Positions 9,978 to 20,689 of a stretch of DNA of 64,000 nucleotides are shown here, piece by piece. The stretch lies in the NCBI RefSeq assembly GCF_031143425.1, contig NC_090438.1:756241823-756305822 (forward strand), in the 5' to 3' direction. Position 1 is the stretch's first letter; every line of letters begins with the position of its first letter. A program made the position numbers and the translations under genes. The stretch is from Pleurodeles waltl. Lineage: Eukaryota > Chordata > Amphibia > Caudata > Salamandridae. The notes under the pieces were generated by a model that worked only from the letters and a program-made list of their open reading frames with translations, was not told the DNA's origin and did not search any database.

Positions 9978-11060
9978 ACATCCTGATCCTCATCAGTAAC
10001 CATCAGCATGGTTATGTCTGCCCTGTCATTATAGAGCTTCAGGTGGTTAACATGGATAACCCTTTCGGGTGTCCTGCTAGTGCCCAGGTCCACTAAGTAA
10101 GTGACCTGACTCTTCTTTTCCAGAGCGTGGAAAGGACCACTCCATTCATCCTGAAGTGCCCTGGAAGCCACAGGCCCCAGAACCCAGACTTTCTGCCCTG
10201 GTTGGAATTCAACCATTACAGCCATTTGGCCATACCACAACTTCTGGAGTTGTTGGCTGGCCTAAAGGTTTTTGAATGCCTTTTCCATGTACTCAGCCAC
10301 CCTAGAGTGGAGGCCAAGCACATAGTCCACAACATCTTGTGTCGGTTCATGGAGTGGTCTCTCCCAGTCTTCTTTGACACGTGCCAGTGGTCCCCTTACA
10401 GGATGGCTAATCAGAAGCTCAAAGGGGGAAAACCCTACTCCCTTCTGAGGCACCTCTGTAGGCGAAAAGCTGGCATGGCAGGAAGACATCCCATCTCCTT
10501 TGGAGTTTCTCAAGGAGCCCCATGATCATGCCCTTCAATTACTTGTTGAATCTCTCAACATGTCCATTGGTTTGTGGATGGTATGGTGTGGTGAATGTGT
10601 ACGTCACCCTACACTCATTCCACATATGTATTAAGTAAGGTGACATGAAGCTTGTACCTCTGCCAGAATCCACCTCCTTAGGAAAACCCACTCTGGTAAA
10701 AATACCAATTAGGGCTTTGGCTACTGCAGGGGCAGTAGTTGACCTAAGGGAAATTGCTTCAGGGTATCTGATAGCACGATCCACTACTACCAGTATGTAC
10801 TGATTCCCTGAGGTGGTTCAAGTGGACCCACAATGTCCACACCGACCCTCTCAAAGGGTACCCCCACCACTGGAAGTGGAATGAGGGGGGCCTTTGGATG
10901 GCCACCTCTCTTGCCACTGGCTTGACAGATGACACAGGAGATACGAAACTCCCTTACTTTCTGGGACATATTGGGCCATTAAAAGTGGTTTACAAGTCTT
11001 CTCCATGTTTTGGTCTTTTCCAAATGGCCAGCTAAGGAGATGTCATGGGCCAAAGTGAGG
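9978..11060 (-). pseudogene. Gmr1-like pol: integrase
   Basis: Integrase read from about 11060 to 9978. The N-terminal zinc-binding region is visible across frames (L-A-H-D-I-S-L-A-G-H near 11040, C-V-I-C near 10935). The core follows: P-F-E-R-V-G-V-D-I-V-G-P-L at 10870-10830, a Y-P-E-A-I block, a degenerate second Asp region (S-G-R-G-T-S-F-M near 10660), and Y-H-P-Q-T-N-G-H-V-E-R-F-N with the catalytic Glu near 10550. The C-terminal part has a GPF/Y-type motif (W-S-G-P-F at about 10130) and ends where the solo LTR begins. In an intact element it would insert cDNA into the genome. Its position before RT is the reason for the Gmr1 assignment. It has several frame breaks. Confidence 0.86.
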
Positions 11061-11722
11061 ATAAGCTCTCTAAACTCCTGAGGCACTACCACTCTCCTAG
11101 TGGCACCACGTTTGGGGTCTATGGCCTCAGTGTAAAGGAGTCCATCCTCCCAGTAGACCCTGTGGGACCAGTGACATCTCCCTTCTCCTGTTCAGCAGCT
11201 TGCTGTCTCAGGTCTTCAAGAGTGGGATAAGTGTTTTGTCCTTGGCACAGCTGTTCCCTGGTGGGTCCGCCTGGGAACAAGAGCTCTACCTGATAAGGCG
11301 TCAGCTACATGGACTCAGTTCCCTCAGGGGATAAGACATCTTCAAGGGAAGAGAGGTCTTGTTTCTTTTGCTGTTCGGAGGCTGGTCCCCCAGTCCTCTT
11401 ACCTTTCCTCTTGGAAGGTTGGCCCATTATTCCAGGCTCTAACACTTCTTTTTCATCCTGTGCTCTACTATATGCTCTGGTTTTCACACATACCAATTCA
11501 GGAATTCCCAGCATGGCTGCATGGGTTTTGAGCTCTACCGCGCTGCCCATGCTGAGGACTCCAGATCATTCCCTAGCAAACATTCCACTGGGATTGCATG
11601 AAGAGTCCACTACCTGTTTCATGCCAGTAACCCCTCCACATTCTAAAGTCACCATAAGCATGTGATGGACTTTAGTCACATTGTCAGCATTAGTAACAGG
11701 ATGTTTTTCCAGCCAAATACTA
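11061..11722 (-). pseudogene. Gmr1-like pol: linker between protease and integrase
   Basis: Connecting region of the polyprotein on the - strand. One 81-codon open frame (11550-11305) is rich in Lys, Glu and Gln, with S-S-L-E-D-V-L-S-P-E-G. The next frame carries T-L-E-D-L-R-Q-Q-A-A-E-Q before the integrase zinc-binding region. No catalytic motif is visible. Its position between the protease and integrase blocks, on the same strand, shows that the pol region is contiguous here with no RT in between. Confidence 0.6.
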
Positions 11723-12100
11723 TCATGGGGAAACCAGTTTCTCTTTCACCATGGTGACACTGGCTCCTGTATCCCTCAGGGCTTCTACCTTTGTCTCATT
11801 GAGTAAGAGCTGCAGCCCGTATTTTTGCAAGTTAGGCAGCCAGGCAGCCACTGTGGCTAAATCCACCCCACCATCAGAGACTAGAGTAGCTTCAGTGTGC
11901 TCTGGGAACACTGTTGATCCCACCTGGAGACTGGCTATTACAGTACTAACTGGAGTTGTTCTAGTGAAATTTTTCTTGGCACAGGCCATGTCTCCAGTTT
12001 GGTGCCCATGCTGTTTACAGTTATGACACCAGGCCTTCTTGGGATCTATGTTTTTACCCTTGTACCCATTGGTGGACTGTGAAGAGGCTCGGGCCCACAC
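11723..12100 (-). pseudogene. Zinc knuckle and aspartic protease
   Basis: A 125-codon frame with a nucleocapsid-type knuckle (C-H-N-C-K-Q-H-G-H-Q-T-G-D-x-x-C) near its N-terminus. The C-H-x2-C spacing is close to the CCHC type but irregular. An acidic linker follows, then the protease active-site motif A-L-R-D-T-G-A-S-V-T-M-V near 11755. The order, gag nucleocapsid then protease, is normal for the family. The protease would mature gag and pol. The frame is open across the active site but is cut off from the pol frames downstream. Confidence 0.84.
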
Positions 12101-13231
12101 TCATGCGCAGGTCTTTGGGGCCCTTGAGAGGAATCTTTGTTTTTGTCCTTAGGTGTCTCACCACCCTTCCCCTGGGGAGGCTTTGTGACCCCTTTCTTTT
12201 GGTCACCCCCTGTGGAAGTCTTGGTCACCCTAGTCTTGACCCAATGGTCTGCCTTCTTTCCCAATTCTTGGGGAGAAATTGGATCTAGGTCTACAAGATG
12301 TTGATGCAACTTGTCATTGAAGCAGTTACTTAACAGGTGTTCCTTCATAAACAAATTATAAAGCCCATCATAGTTATGCACTCCACTGCCAGTTATCCAA
12401 CCATAGAGTGTTTTCATTGAGTAGTCAACATAATCAACCAAAGTCTGGCTCGAGGTTTTGCGAGCCCCCTGAGCCTAATTCTATACTCCTCAGTGGAGAA
12501 TCCTAAGCGCCCAATCAGGATAGCCTTCATGTGGTCATAGGATTCCGATTCTTTACCAGAAAGTGTGAGAAGTCTATGCCTACACTTACCAGTGAACAGT
12601 TCCCAAAGGAGAGCTCCCCAGTGAGATCTGTTTAACTTTCTGGTTGCACAAGCCCTTTCAAAAGCTGTGAACCATTTAGTGATATCATCACCTTCTTCAT
12701 ATTTTGAGACAATCCCTTTGCGGATTTTTAGGATATCAGTATTTTCTCTGACCCCATTTATTTTGCTGCCACCATTAATGGGTGCTAAGCCCATTTCTGC
12801 TCCCTCCCTTTCTGTAGCGAGGAGTTGTTGCTCTAAAGCTAACCTTTTGGCAATCCTTGCTAAAAGGATGTCCTCTTCATTGAGGCTCCCCTCAATGTTC
12901 TTAGAGCAGCTGGTCACCTCTTTAGAAGATCCAGATCCTGTCAGTTCTGTCCTTGGAGCAGGGGTCTGGGGACCCCAGGCTCTCTAGTTAGGGGAGGAGG
13001 GGTAAGGTCATCCTCCTCATCTCTAACATCTTCCCTCTCTGAGTGGAGTTCTTCCTTCTCAGCATGGTGGTCCCTTGTGTACTCTGCCAACAACTCCTGG
13101 AGCTTGACCTTGATAGGGTTGGAACCTGTTCTAATCTTTTTCAGCTTACAGAGGGACCTTAACTCTGCCATCCGTAGATGGAGGTAAGGGGTGAGGTTGC
13201 GTTCCACAACCATGTCCTCTGAGCTGCTCAT
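12046..13231 (-). pseudogene. Gmr1-like gag
   Basis: Gag polyprotein read from an ATG at 13231, split by frameshifts into 13231-12941, 12917-12414 and 12441-12046. The N-terminal part is charged, with a Leu-rich block (MAELRSLCKLKKI) and an acidic E-E-D-D-L stretch. The middle is the capsid-like region, with W-F-T-A-F-E-R-A and L-T-G-K-C-R-H-R-L-L blocks typical of gypsy-type capsids. The C-terminal part is basic and leads into the zinc knuckle. Gag would form the particle. The start lies about 14 bp beyond the truncated LTR, so the normal leader and primer-binding site are missing. Confidence 0.78.
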
Positions 13232-13244
13232 TATGTTTCTAAAA

Positions 13245-13618
13245 ATTGGGATGACTTACCTATGCGACAGGCAGTGATTGGTGGGCATGGCACCCTGAGA
13301 GGGGTGCCATGTTGACTTTGTCGTTTTCTCTTCACCAGCACACACAAGCTGCAAGACAGTCTGTAAGTGCTTGGTGAGGGGTCCCCTAGGGTGGCATAAT
13401 ACATGCTACATTCCTTATAGACCTTACTTGGCCACAGGGCCCTTGGTACCATGGGTACCCTTTATAAGGGACCTAACTGGGTGCCAGGGTTGTGTCAATT
13501 GTGGAAACAAAGGTACTGTTTTAGGGAAAGAACACTGGGGCTGGAGCCTGGTTAGCTGGCATCAACTCTAGGCAAAAGTGGAGCGAGGTAACCATGCCAA
13601 CAGCTGCACTTTTCTACA
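13245..13618 (-). repeat. Truncated 5' LTR of the Gmr1-like element
   Basis: The first approximately 374 bp of the LTR in - sense, from TGTAGAAAAGTGC at 13618 to a GGTAAGTCATCC block at about 13245. It matches the start of the 3' LTR near 4920-5290. The remaining 2.7 kb of LTR and the leader are absent, and gag begins a few bases later. The target duplication CCTAT follows at 13619-13623, so the outer end is genuine. Confidence 0.82.
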
Positions 13619-13623
13619 CCTAT

Positions 13624-13879
13624 GCTACACACCAACTATATGCCACCATGAAATCCATTTTCTACATATGGTCCTGGCCTCCTTAATGCACGTAGAAATA
13701 AGACAGGTTTTGGCTATACTGAACACCAAGCACATGCATATGCAACAATGGTGTGGTATGACCATATTCTGTCGCATTTTATTCTCTCTGACAAACCTCA
13801 GACATCTCCTGGTAACTCTGATTCAGAGAGTTGCTATGTGTGTAAATTTTGAAACTATTTCTGAACTCCACTTCTGATA
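13624..13879. other. Unassigned target flank
   Basis: The right half of the Gmr1 insertion target, continuous with 2241 and below before that insertion. It may be the distal end of the DIRS-like element or older DNA. No convincing coding motif is seen. Confidence 0.4.
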
Positions 13880-14567
13880 AAAGTATCCAAAGTTGTCTCA
13901 ATCTCCTCCTGGGTTGGTTGAAACATCAAAAGCAGCCTGGAACTCTTTTGAGCCTGAAAACACATTTGTGCTTGCACTTGCGTTGACACGACATCCGCCA
14001 TCACAGGCATCAGTTTGAAACCAATTAATTGCCATCATTCAGTCTCCACACATAAAGTTTAAGTTTACATAAGTTGTGTAAATTGAGGTGGGGGACACTG
14101 CCCTGCTTCTGAGATAGTAGGTCTTTCAGATGTGGTAAACTGATCAGAGGTTGATGATCAAGAGTTCCAGGTAACTTACTCTTACAGACCAATATGAAGC
14201 CACTAAAATGGCTTGGGCCTAGTTGTTCCTGAACTTCTTTAGAACTCGAGGCAAGAGAGTTAGTGGTGGGAAGGCATACAGGAGTCCTTTATTGCATCCA
14301 AGGCAGAATGTGTCTCATAATGAGTATTCTTGCAGAAACTGCAAAGTGAAAAGTTGTTGACATTGTGCGTTCTTCAAAGTGAGATAAAGACATAGCCAAG
14401 GTCTCCCTAGCTGATGGGGGACGAGCTTCACTACCTTGAAATGTAAATGCTACTCATGATCTGCCAGATGATGTTTACTCAGATCGTCTGCTGTAGCACT
14501 GACAGATTCAATCAGGTAGTTAGTGACCAGAAAGAGGCCCTGACCATCAAAACACCTCCAGAGACAC
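13880..14567 (-). pseudogene. DIRS-like pol, segment after RNase H
   Basis: Read from 14567 downward. One frame gives A-D-H-E-W-like text, then a block typical of DIRS elements: G-C-N-K-G-L-L-Y-A-F-P-P-L near 14290-14265, followed by V-L-K-K-F-R-N-N-x-A-Q-A-I-L-V-A-x-Y-W at about 14250-14190. This segment lies between RNase H and the recombinase in DIRS proteins. There are several stops. The frame joins naturally to the RNase H piece at 22819 if H1 is ignored. Beyond about 13950 the similarity fades, so the recombinase is missing or unrecognisable. Confidence 0.7.
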
Positions 14568-15440
14568 ATAGGCCCTCATTATAACCCTGGCGAACGGTGT
14601 TAAAGCAGCGGTAGGACTGCCAACAGGTCGGCGGTCAAAAAAATTGAATCACGGTCATGGCGGAAACCGCCAACACAGACAGCCACTTTAACACTCCGAC
14701 CGCCACGGCGGTACAAACAAACACTGCGTGGTAACCGCCAACAGACAGGCGGAAGACAATGTACCGCCCACAGTATTACAACAGCCCAATCCGCCACCTT
14801 TTCCGGGGCGGATTCAACGCGAACAAAAACATGTCGGAAACAGGACTTGGAAGGGAAAACGCTCACCTCAACACACCCCACGAGGAACCAGGACATCATG
14901 GGTCCAGAACTCCATATTCTACCTGCCTTTGTCTTCCTGCTCCTCTACCAGGAGCACGAACGTTGGCAGCGGAGACCACGGTGAGTACTGCACCTACGAT
15001 ACAGGGGAGGGGGGAGGGAAAAGAGAGTGACACACACATGCAACACGCAACACCCCCACCCCCACCCTCACCCACTACAACACACACACTAATCCATGTT
15101 GATACATTACAGTTACACCCCCAACCCCCCCCCGGAAGAATGCAAAGACAAAAGGAAATGATTGTAACGATTGTAATCAATTAAAATCCAGTACTCAAAA
15201 ATATATATACACTATTAACAAATACATACACCAAGAATACAAGTCCAGGTACTGCACCATTGACAGTCCGTGGACCACTGGGCCCAAATTGCATGGGCGA
15301 AGCCCACACAAGATGCCCGATCAAAACGGAGAGTACACTGCAGGGGCATCAGATAGAAATACAACAGGCACCTGAGGGGGAAGAAAAAGGGGGGCACCTC
15401 AGCTGGATGAGTGCACGACGCCAGATCCACAAGGGGGCTC

Positions 15441-15640
15441 CATGCCCACTGCTGTATCCTGGGGAGTGCAAAGCCACAGTCTCTCAAGTCTCTCCAGTGG
15501 GTGGTTTGCCCACTGCTTTATCCTGGGGAGTGCAAAGCCACAGTCTCTCAAGTCTCTCCAGTGGGTGGTTTTCCCACTGCTTTATCCTGGGGAGTGCAAA
15601 GCCACAGTCTCACAGGTGGATAACAGTCTCCACTGGTTCT
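15441..15640. repeat. 64-bp minisatellite, 3 units (H1)
   Basis: Three tandem units of 63-64 bp, starting near 15447, 15510 and 15574, with core GGGGAGTGCAAAGCCACAG. The same array in H2 (45421-45735, reverse orientation) has five units. It lies between the 74-bp array and the terminal repeat. Confidence 0.9.
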
Positions 15641-16265
15641 GGAGGGGCCTTTGTGCCCAGGGTGCTTCATCCTGCCAAGGACAGAGGTAGTGGATAACAG
15701 TCTCCACTGGTTCTGGAGGGGCCTTTGTGCCCAGAGTGCTTCATCCTGCCAAGGGCAGAGTTAGTGGGTGCCTTTCACCACTGGTTCTGCTGGGGGCTTT
15801 GTGCCCAGAGTGCTTCATCCTGCCAAGGACAGAGGTAGTGGATGCCTTTCACCACTGGTTCTGGAGGGGCCTTTATGCCCAGAGTGCTTCATCCTGCCAA
15901 GGACAGAGGTAGTGGATAACAGCCTCCACTGGTTCTGGAGGGGGCTTTGTGCCCAGAGTGCTTCATCCTGCCAAGGACAGAGGTAGTGGATGCCTTTCTC
16001 CACTGGTTCTGGAGGGGGCTTTGTGCCCAGAGTGCTCATCCTGCCAAGGACAGAGGTAGTGGATGCCTTTCACCACTGGTTCTCGAGGAGGCTTTGTGCC
16101 CAGAGTGCTTCATCCTGCCAAGGACAGAGGTAGTGGATGCCTTTCTCCACTGGTTCTGGAGGGGGCTTTGTGCCCAGAGTGCTTCATCCTGCCAAGGATA
16201 GAGGTAGTGGATGCCTTTCTCCACTGGTTCTGGAGGGAGCTTTGTGCCCAGAGTGCTTCATCCAG
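15617..16265. repeat. 74-bp minisatellite, about 9 units (H1)
   Basis: Tandem units of 73-75 bp marked by nine copies of TTGTGCCCAG or TATGCCCAG spaced 74 bp apart (about 15653 to 16246), each followed by TGCTTCATCCTGCCAAGGA. Units differ at a variable block (GATAACAGTCTCC, or GATGCCTTTCTCC or similar). H2 has the homologous array at 44772-45420, also with about nine units. The array creates long spurious frames on both strands. Confidence 0.92.
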
Positions 16266-16277
16266 CTCGTGGCGGCC

Positions 16278-18107
16278 TCAGTAGCGGCGTTGCTTGCGGC
16301 CCTCATTGGCCTGCGGTGATGGTGGTTGGCTCAGTGGGCGTGCTGCTGGCGGCGGTGTCCTCGGCAGCGGTGCTGGTGGCGGCGGTGTCCTGGGCAGTGG
16401 TGCTGGTGGCGGCGGTGTCCTGGGCAGCGGTACTGGTGGCAGCAGTGTCCTTGACAGCAGTGCTGGTGGCGGCAGTGTCCTTGACTGCGGTGCTGGTGGC
16501 GGCAGTGTCCTGGGCAGCGGTGCTGGTGGCGGCAGTGTCTTTGGCAACGGTGCTGGTGGTGGCAGTGTCCTTGGCAGCGGTGCTGGTGGCAGCGGTGTCC
16601 TTGGCACCGGTGCTGGCGGTCTTGTCCACCGTGCAGGTTGGCGGCGACTTCCCTTTCTTTCTGTGCCCTTCCCCACCTTGGATGGTGGCGCAGCTGTCTT
16701 CCCACTCCCAACTGTAGTCCGGGGAGAGTCCTTGGTGGCAGGTGTTTTGCCCTTCTCCCTCCGGGCAGTGGCTAACTTCTTATGCTTCTGAGGTGGGGGA
16801 CTGTCCGTGGTGTGGCTCTTTGGCACACTGGCTGCCCTGCTGCTTGGCACACTCCAGAAGCCGGTTACTGCTGGCACCACTGTTCCCGCTGATGTGGTGG
16901 CTGAAGTGCTGGGTTGGGACCTGGAAAGGCATGCCCTAGGGGACTGAAGGGGTGGGGGAGGTGAGGGAAAGAGGTCAAGGTTGGACAGGAAAAGTTTTTT
17001 AAACACACTGGGACGGGTAGCTGGAGGGGGTTTGGGAGTGGAGGAAGAGGTAGTGGTTGTAGGAGGTGTACGTTTGCTGACTTTGGGTGAAGGTGCATGG
17101 GCTAGAGGCTGTCGTGAGGTGGATGGCTGTTGGGTGGGTGTGTGGCTGCGTTTGTGTACCTTGGGAGGTGGGCTCACAGACGCATTGGGAGAGGACACAG
17201 GGGATGTGTGAATGGCAGTGGGGGTGGTGAGTGCACGTGAGCGGTGTGTGGTGATGGGTGTGCTGGTGATGGACCTAGTGGCTGAAGATGTAGTGCATGC
17301 AGGTGTGAGTGGAGACGTGACAGGGAGGGAGGAGGGAGACGAGGAGGAGGGGGACACAGTGGAGGCAGTGGCTGTTGGCATGTCTGCATGGGTGTGATGC
17401 TTGTGTGAGTGCATGTGGGATGTGTGGTGCTTATGTTTGCCCGAGCTTCCCTTGTGTGTTGAGGTGTGTGCATGCTGGTCTGATGGTGTGCTTGGGATAG
17501 GCTGAGGTACAGGGGTTTGGGTCTGGGTGGAGGAAGTTGGAGGGGGGAGGCTGACACAGGGACAATGGCTGCCATCAGTGCTGAGGCCAGAGTCTGAAAA
17601 GCTCGCTGTTGGGCTGCCTGACCAGAATTAATGCCCTACAGGTATGCATTGGTTTGTTGAAACTGCCTCTCTACACCCTGGATGGCATTCAGAATGGTAG
17701 ACTGCCCAACAGTGTGGGATCTGAGGAGGTCAATGGCCTCCTCACTGAGGGCAGCAGGGCTGACAGGGGCAAGGGCAGAGGTGCCTGGGGCAAAGGAGAT
17801 GCCCATCCTCCTGGGTGAGTGGCCAAGGGGCACACACTGAGGGGCTGCTTTGCTTTGAGGGTGGTGCTGGTAGGGGGGGTGGCAGCTGTACCTCTAGATG
17901 CGGGGGGCACAGAGGGGCCCGCCACCGCAACGGAGCTCCTATCAGAGGAGGAGTCCGTGTCGCTGGTCTCAGCTCCTGTCCCCGCCGTGGAGCTCCTCTC
18001 GCCCTCCGTCCCACTGGTGGCTTCAGACTCTGTTGTCTCGCCCTCCATGGCCATGTGTGATGCAGCTCCCTCCTCCTCCGGTGCCACTGGTCCTCCGCCT
18101 GATGATG
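16278..18107 (-). pseudogene. Harbinger H1 mybB, exon 3: P/T/A-rich C-terminal region
   Basis: The third exon opens at 18107 after a CAATAG acceptor. It encodes an acidic, Ser/Glu-rich segment (E-G-E-T-T-E-S-E-A-T-S-G-T-E-G-E-R-S-S), then, after a frame change, a Leu/Gln-rich heptad-like stretch (S-E-E-A-I-D-L-L-R-S...I-L-N-A-I-Q-G-V-E-R-Q) near 17760-17640. A long Thr/Ser/Pro region with K-K-L-F-L-S-N-L-D-L-F-P near 16980 follows. The final part is the 30-bp repeat array. A 378-codon frame (17414-16278) covers the tail without a stop. I infer that the Leu-rich piece is a dimerising coiled coil and the tail is disordered. The function of this protein is unknown. Confidence 0.62.
16331..16630. 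repeat. 30-bp in-frame VNTR in mybB tail (H1)
   Basis: About ten tandem 30-bp units (core GGTGCTGGTGGCGGCAGTGT). Because 30 is a multiple of 3 and the unit lacks stops in most frames, several long frames on both strands run through it. In the mybB sense the unit encodes a 10-residue Pro- or Ala/Thr-rich repeat, depending on frame. Confidence 0.9.
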
Positions 18108-18493
18108 CTATTGCACACAAGAACAGGGAGACCAAAAAAAAGAGGGGGGGAGACAGAAGAAAGACATGTTGAGTGCATGCAATACCGCTACCGTTGGCGG
18201 ATACTACAGGCACAGAAGACCTCTGCACTACGCTGTGCACTTAGAGTTCCCTAATTAATCACAGGGACATTGGGTACAAGGCCTATGCCCAATTGCTGCA
18301 CACCTGGAAGTCACACGAGCCTGACTAGGTGTAGTTGGCTCTGAACACTGGTGGGGTGGGGTGCCACATGGCCTGCCTTACGAAGGGACCTTGCCTACTA
18401 AACTCACCCTGGCCTAGGGGAACCCACAGCCCACCTACCCCACCCAGACACCTCGCAATGCACGCTGATTCAGCTGAATGAGAGTGTACTCAC

Positions 18494-18764
18494 CTCCTTG
18501 TGGCTGCTGTGATGCTCTCAAGTGCCCATCCAACTCCGGATACGCCACTGCCAGGATCCGGAACATCAGGGGGGTCATGGTGTGACGGGCACCCCCCCCA
18601 CGTTGGGAGGCCATCCCCAGCTGGGCCTCTGCCGTCTTCTTGCTCCAGTGGCGAATGTTTTCCCATCTTTTCCAGCAGTGGGTGCTCCGTCTATGGTGGA
18701 CCCCCAGGGTCCGAACGTCCTTGGCGATGGCACGCCAAATATCTTTCTTCTGGTGGGCGCTGAC
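18494..18764 (-). pseudogene. Harbinger H1 mybB, exon 2: SANT/Myb-like domain
   Basis: A 271-bp exon with good splice sites: acceptor ATTCCTGTAG before 18764, and GTGAGT donor after 18494. It is fully open and encodes the second part of a trihelix- or SANT/Myb-like DNA-binding domain: K-K-D-I-W-R-A-I-A-K-D-V-R-T-L-G-V, then R-R-S-T-H-C-W-K-R-W-E-N-I-R-H-W-S-K-K with regularly spaced Trp residues. A conserved Y-P-E-L-D-G-H-L-R-A block follows. It joins exon 1 in phase 0 and exon 3 in phase 1. The homologous exon in H2 is 272 bp because of one extra C. This copy keeps the ancestral length, so its DNA-binding domain is intact. Confidence 0.75.
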
Positions 18765-18959
18765 CTACAGGAATAGTACAGGGGAAAAGGAGAAGATATA
18801 ACTATCCAGACCATCACAGTCATTGGCCCGCGTACCTACCCTTGCCATGACGCACATGCACTCACTGTTGTTTCATGCACGCCTCATTCTCCCCCCTATC
18901 TTCCATCCACACCACTCCACACAGGCATTGCCCATACAGCATGCTCACAGTGTACTTAC

Positions 18960-19073
18960 CTGTTTGTCTGGAGGATCATAGAGTAGCGTGTACTGGGGGA
19001 GGACCCTATCCACTAGTTTCTCCAACTCCTCCGTGGTGAAGGCAGGGGCTCTTTCCCCAGACACATGAGCCAT
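18960..19073 (-). pseudogene. Harbinger H1 mybB, exon 1
   Basis: A 38-codon first exon from an ATG at 19073 to a GTAAGT donor just after 18960 (CAG|GTAAGT). It encodes the first helix of the SANT/Myb-like domain (A-F-T-T-E-E-L-E-K-L-V-D-R-V-L-P-Q-Y). H2 has an exon of identical length at 41536-41649 with few differences, which supports the exon boundaries. Confidence 0.74.
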
Positions 19074-19469
19074 TATCTCTTCCAGACTGAGGTCACAGCA
19101 GCACTTGCAGTGTAGGTCCTCTCCTGTCGAAGATCAGGTATCAAGTGAGTGAACAGAAAATGACAGTCACGTGGTGTGTACTGTCACCGCCAGCGTAATT
19201 CGGCATTGGCTCCTGGGACCCATAGGGTCCAATGTTAACCAATGCAGGATTGCGCCGCGGTCTTCGACTGCCTACCGCGACAGTGTACAACGCCAGCGCA
19301 GTTACCTCACCCCCCTTGTCCCACATTACAGGTCAGGCAGCCGCCATTTCAGGGGGCCAAATGGCATTATTTTTAAATGCGTCACACATATCTAGGCCTT
19401 GCATACACATGAAGACAGGGACATAGCGGATTGAAAAATGTGTGCAATAAAGTTGTGTTTTCATACCTT

Positions 19470-20225
19470 AGTGTTGGCTGACCCTCTGCTCGCTGTTCTC
19501 CTCCATAGAGCACGTCCTCTGGGGCAGGTGAGGAGATGGCGGCATCCTCTGGTGTACAGACTGCTGGTGGACCTGTCGACAATGGAAGAATGACATGTAA
19601 TTGTCACTCACAGACTGGACCGTGCCACAATCCAGGAACTGTGTGCCCAGTTGGAGCCGGACTATCCGCCATCCCACAGGCGGGGAATAGCAGCATCCCT
19701 TATGTGATGGGGCAACTCCAGAGGCACTGTGTGTGGCTATTAGGTGAGGACATGGACCCTATACAGTGTGACTAGGTGTTTGGGTCTGGGGTTGTCCCTA
19801 AGGGTTAGTGTGTGTCTAACAGTTGTCCCTCGACATTTGCAGGTGACTCTGGCTACCCCAACCAGTCATGGCTACTGACCCCAGTGAGAAATCCCAGGAC
19901 AAGGGCAGAGGAACGCTACATTGAGGCCCATTGGCGAACTAGGAGGGTTATAGAGAGGACCTTCGGCCTCCTGAAGGCCACATTCAGGTGCCTCCATATG
20001 ACAGGTGGTTCCCTATTCTACTCACCAAAGAAGGTGTGCCAGATCATCGTGGCCTGCTGTATGCTTCACAACTTGGCTTTGCGATGACAGGTGCCTTTTC
20101 TGCAGGAGGATGGTCCAGATGGAGGTCTTGTGGCAGCTGTGGAGCCTGTGGACAGTGAAGACGAGGAAGCAGAAGAAGAGGATATCGACAACAGAAACAC
20201 TGTGATTCATCAATACTTCCAGTGA
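19470..20225 (+). pseudogene. Harbinger H1 transposase, catalytic core deleted
   Basis: Remnant of the HARBI1-like DDE transposase on the strand opposite to the two mybs. The 5' part aligns with the H2 gene up to the C-C-G-C-C-A-T-C-C-C region near 19675. It then jumps to I-P-Y-V-M-G-Q-L-Q-R-H-C near 19695, so about 410 bp present in H2 is absent. The loss removes the first two catalytic Asp regions. After a short intron (donor GGTGAGG near 19743, acceptor TTTGCAG before 19850) the last exon is open (19850-20087) and keeps S-G-Y-P-N-Q-S-W-L-L-T-P and the Glu-bearing V-I-E-R-T-F-G-L-L-K. It cannot be an active transposase. Confidence 0.8.
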
Positions 20226-20689
20226 GACACATGTAAGAAGACATCACTGCCTGCTACATCTGATACACTTGTTCTACCTCTCATCTGTCTGTCACTTTCA
20301 CCCAGTGTATGGACCCTGAGTTGTCACTTTCCCTTTTGTTTTTACAGATGTGGGTCCCACTGTGTGACATCTGCTTTGTTTCCTCATGGACTAGAGCTGT
20401 GTGACATATGTATGTTGACAATACAATGGATATTGCATTTTGCCTCTGTTATTGCCAATACACATGTTCAAAAGCACAGACTGACTTCAGATAGTTTTGT
20501 GATTTAAGGGTGTTTATTTAAGTGCTAAATAGTGGAGGGGGTTGAAAAATGGTCAGGGGTGATGGAATGTCCATGGCAGAATCCAGTCTAATAGTATAAC
20601 AGGTGCATTGTCCAAAGGGGCATAGGAAGTGGAGCTGGGGCAGTTGATGGATGGACAGGGTGACAAAGTGGGACAAAAGGATGACAATC

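Larger units (their letters stand above)
2247..13618 (-). mobile_element. Gmr1-like Ty3/gypsy LTR retrotransposon (INT before RT)
   Basis: Complete insertion on the - strand. The ends read TGTAGA at 13618 and CTACA at 2247, and a perfect 5-bp target duplication CCTAT flanks it (2242-2246 and 13619-13623). In - sense the order is a short 5' LTR remnant, gag (13231-12046), zinc knuckle and protease (12100-11723), integrase (about 11060-9978), reverse transcriptase and RNase H (6807-5308), then the 3' LTR (5290-2247). Integrase upstream of RT is the diagnostic pol order of Gmr1-like elements, unlike standard Ty3/gypsy. The element is interrupted by a solo LTR (6812-9971) and by a MITE (2291-3083), and most of its 5' LTR is deleted. 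Every reading frame has stops or shifts, so it is an old fossil. Confidence 0.88.

Noticed and set aside
5308..13231. Two separate LTR elements (one gag-INT, one RT-RNase H)
   Set aside because: The 3.16-kb block between them is a solo LTR with its own CTCTC duplication, and the outer CCTAT duplication encloses everything, so it is a single Gmr1-type element.
15441..16265. Regularly spaced repeats resembling a CRISPR array
   Set aside because: The units are directly tandem with no unique spacers, the context is a eukaryotic transposon, and there are no cas genes.
16211..16791. Long + strand frames (165-168 codons, Val/Ala/Gly-rich) over the H1 repeats
   Set aside because: They are shadows of the 30-bp VNTR. 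Every frame without a stop in the unit stays open through the array, and the - strand frame agrees with the mybB tail in H2.
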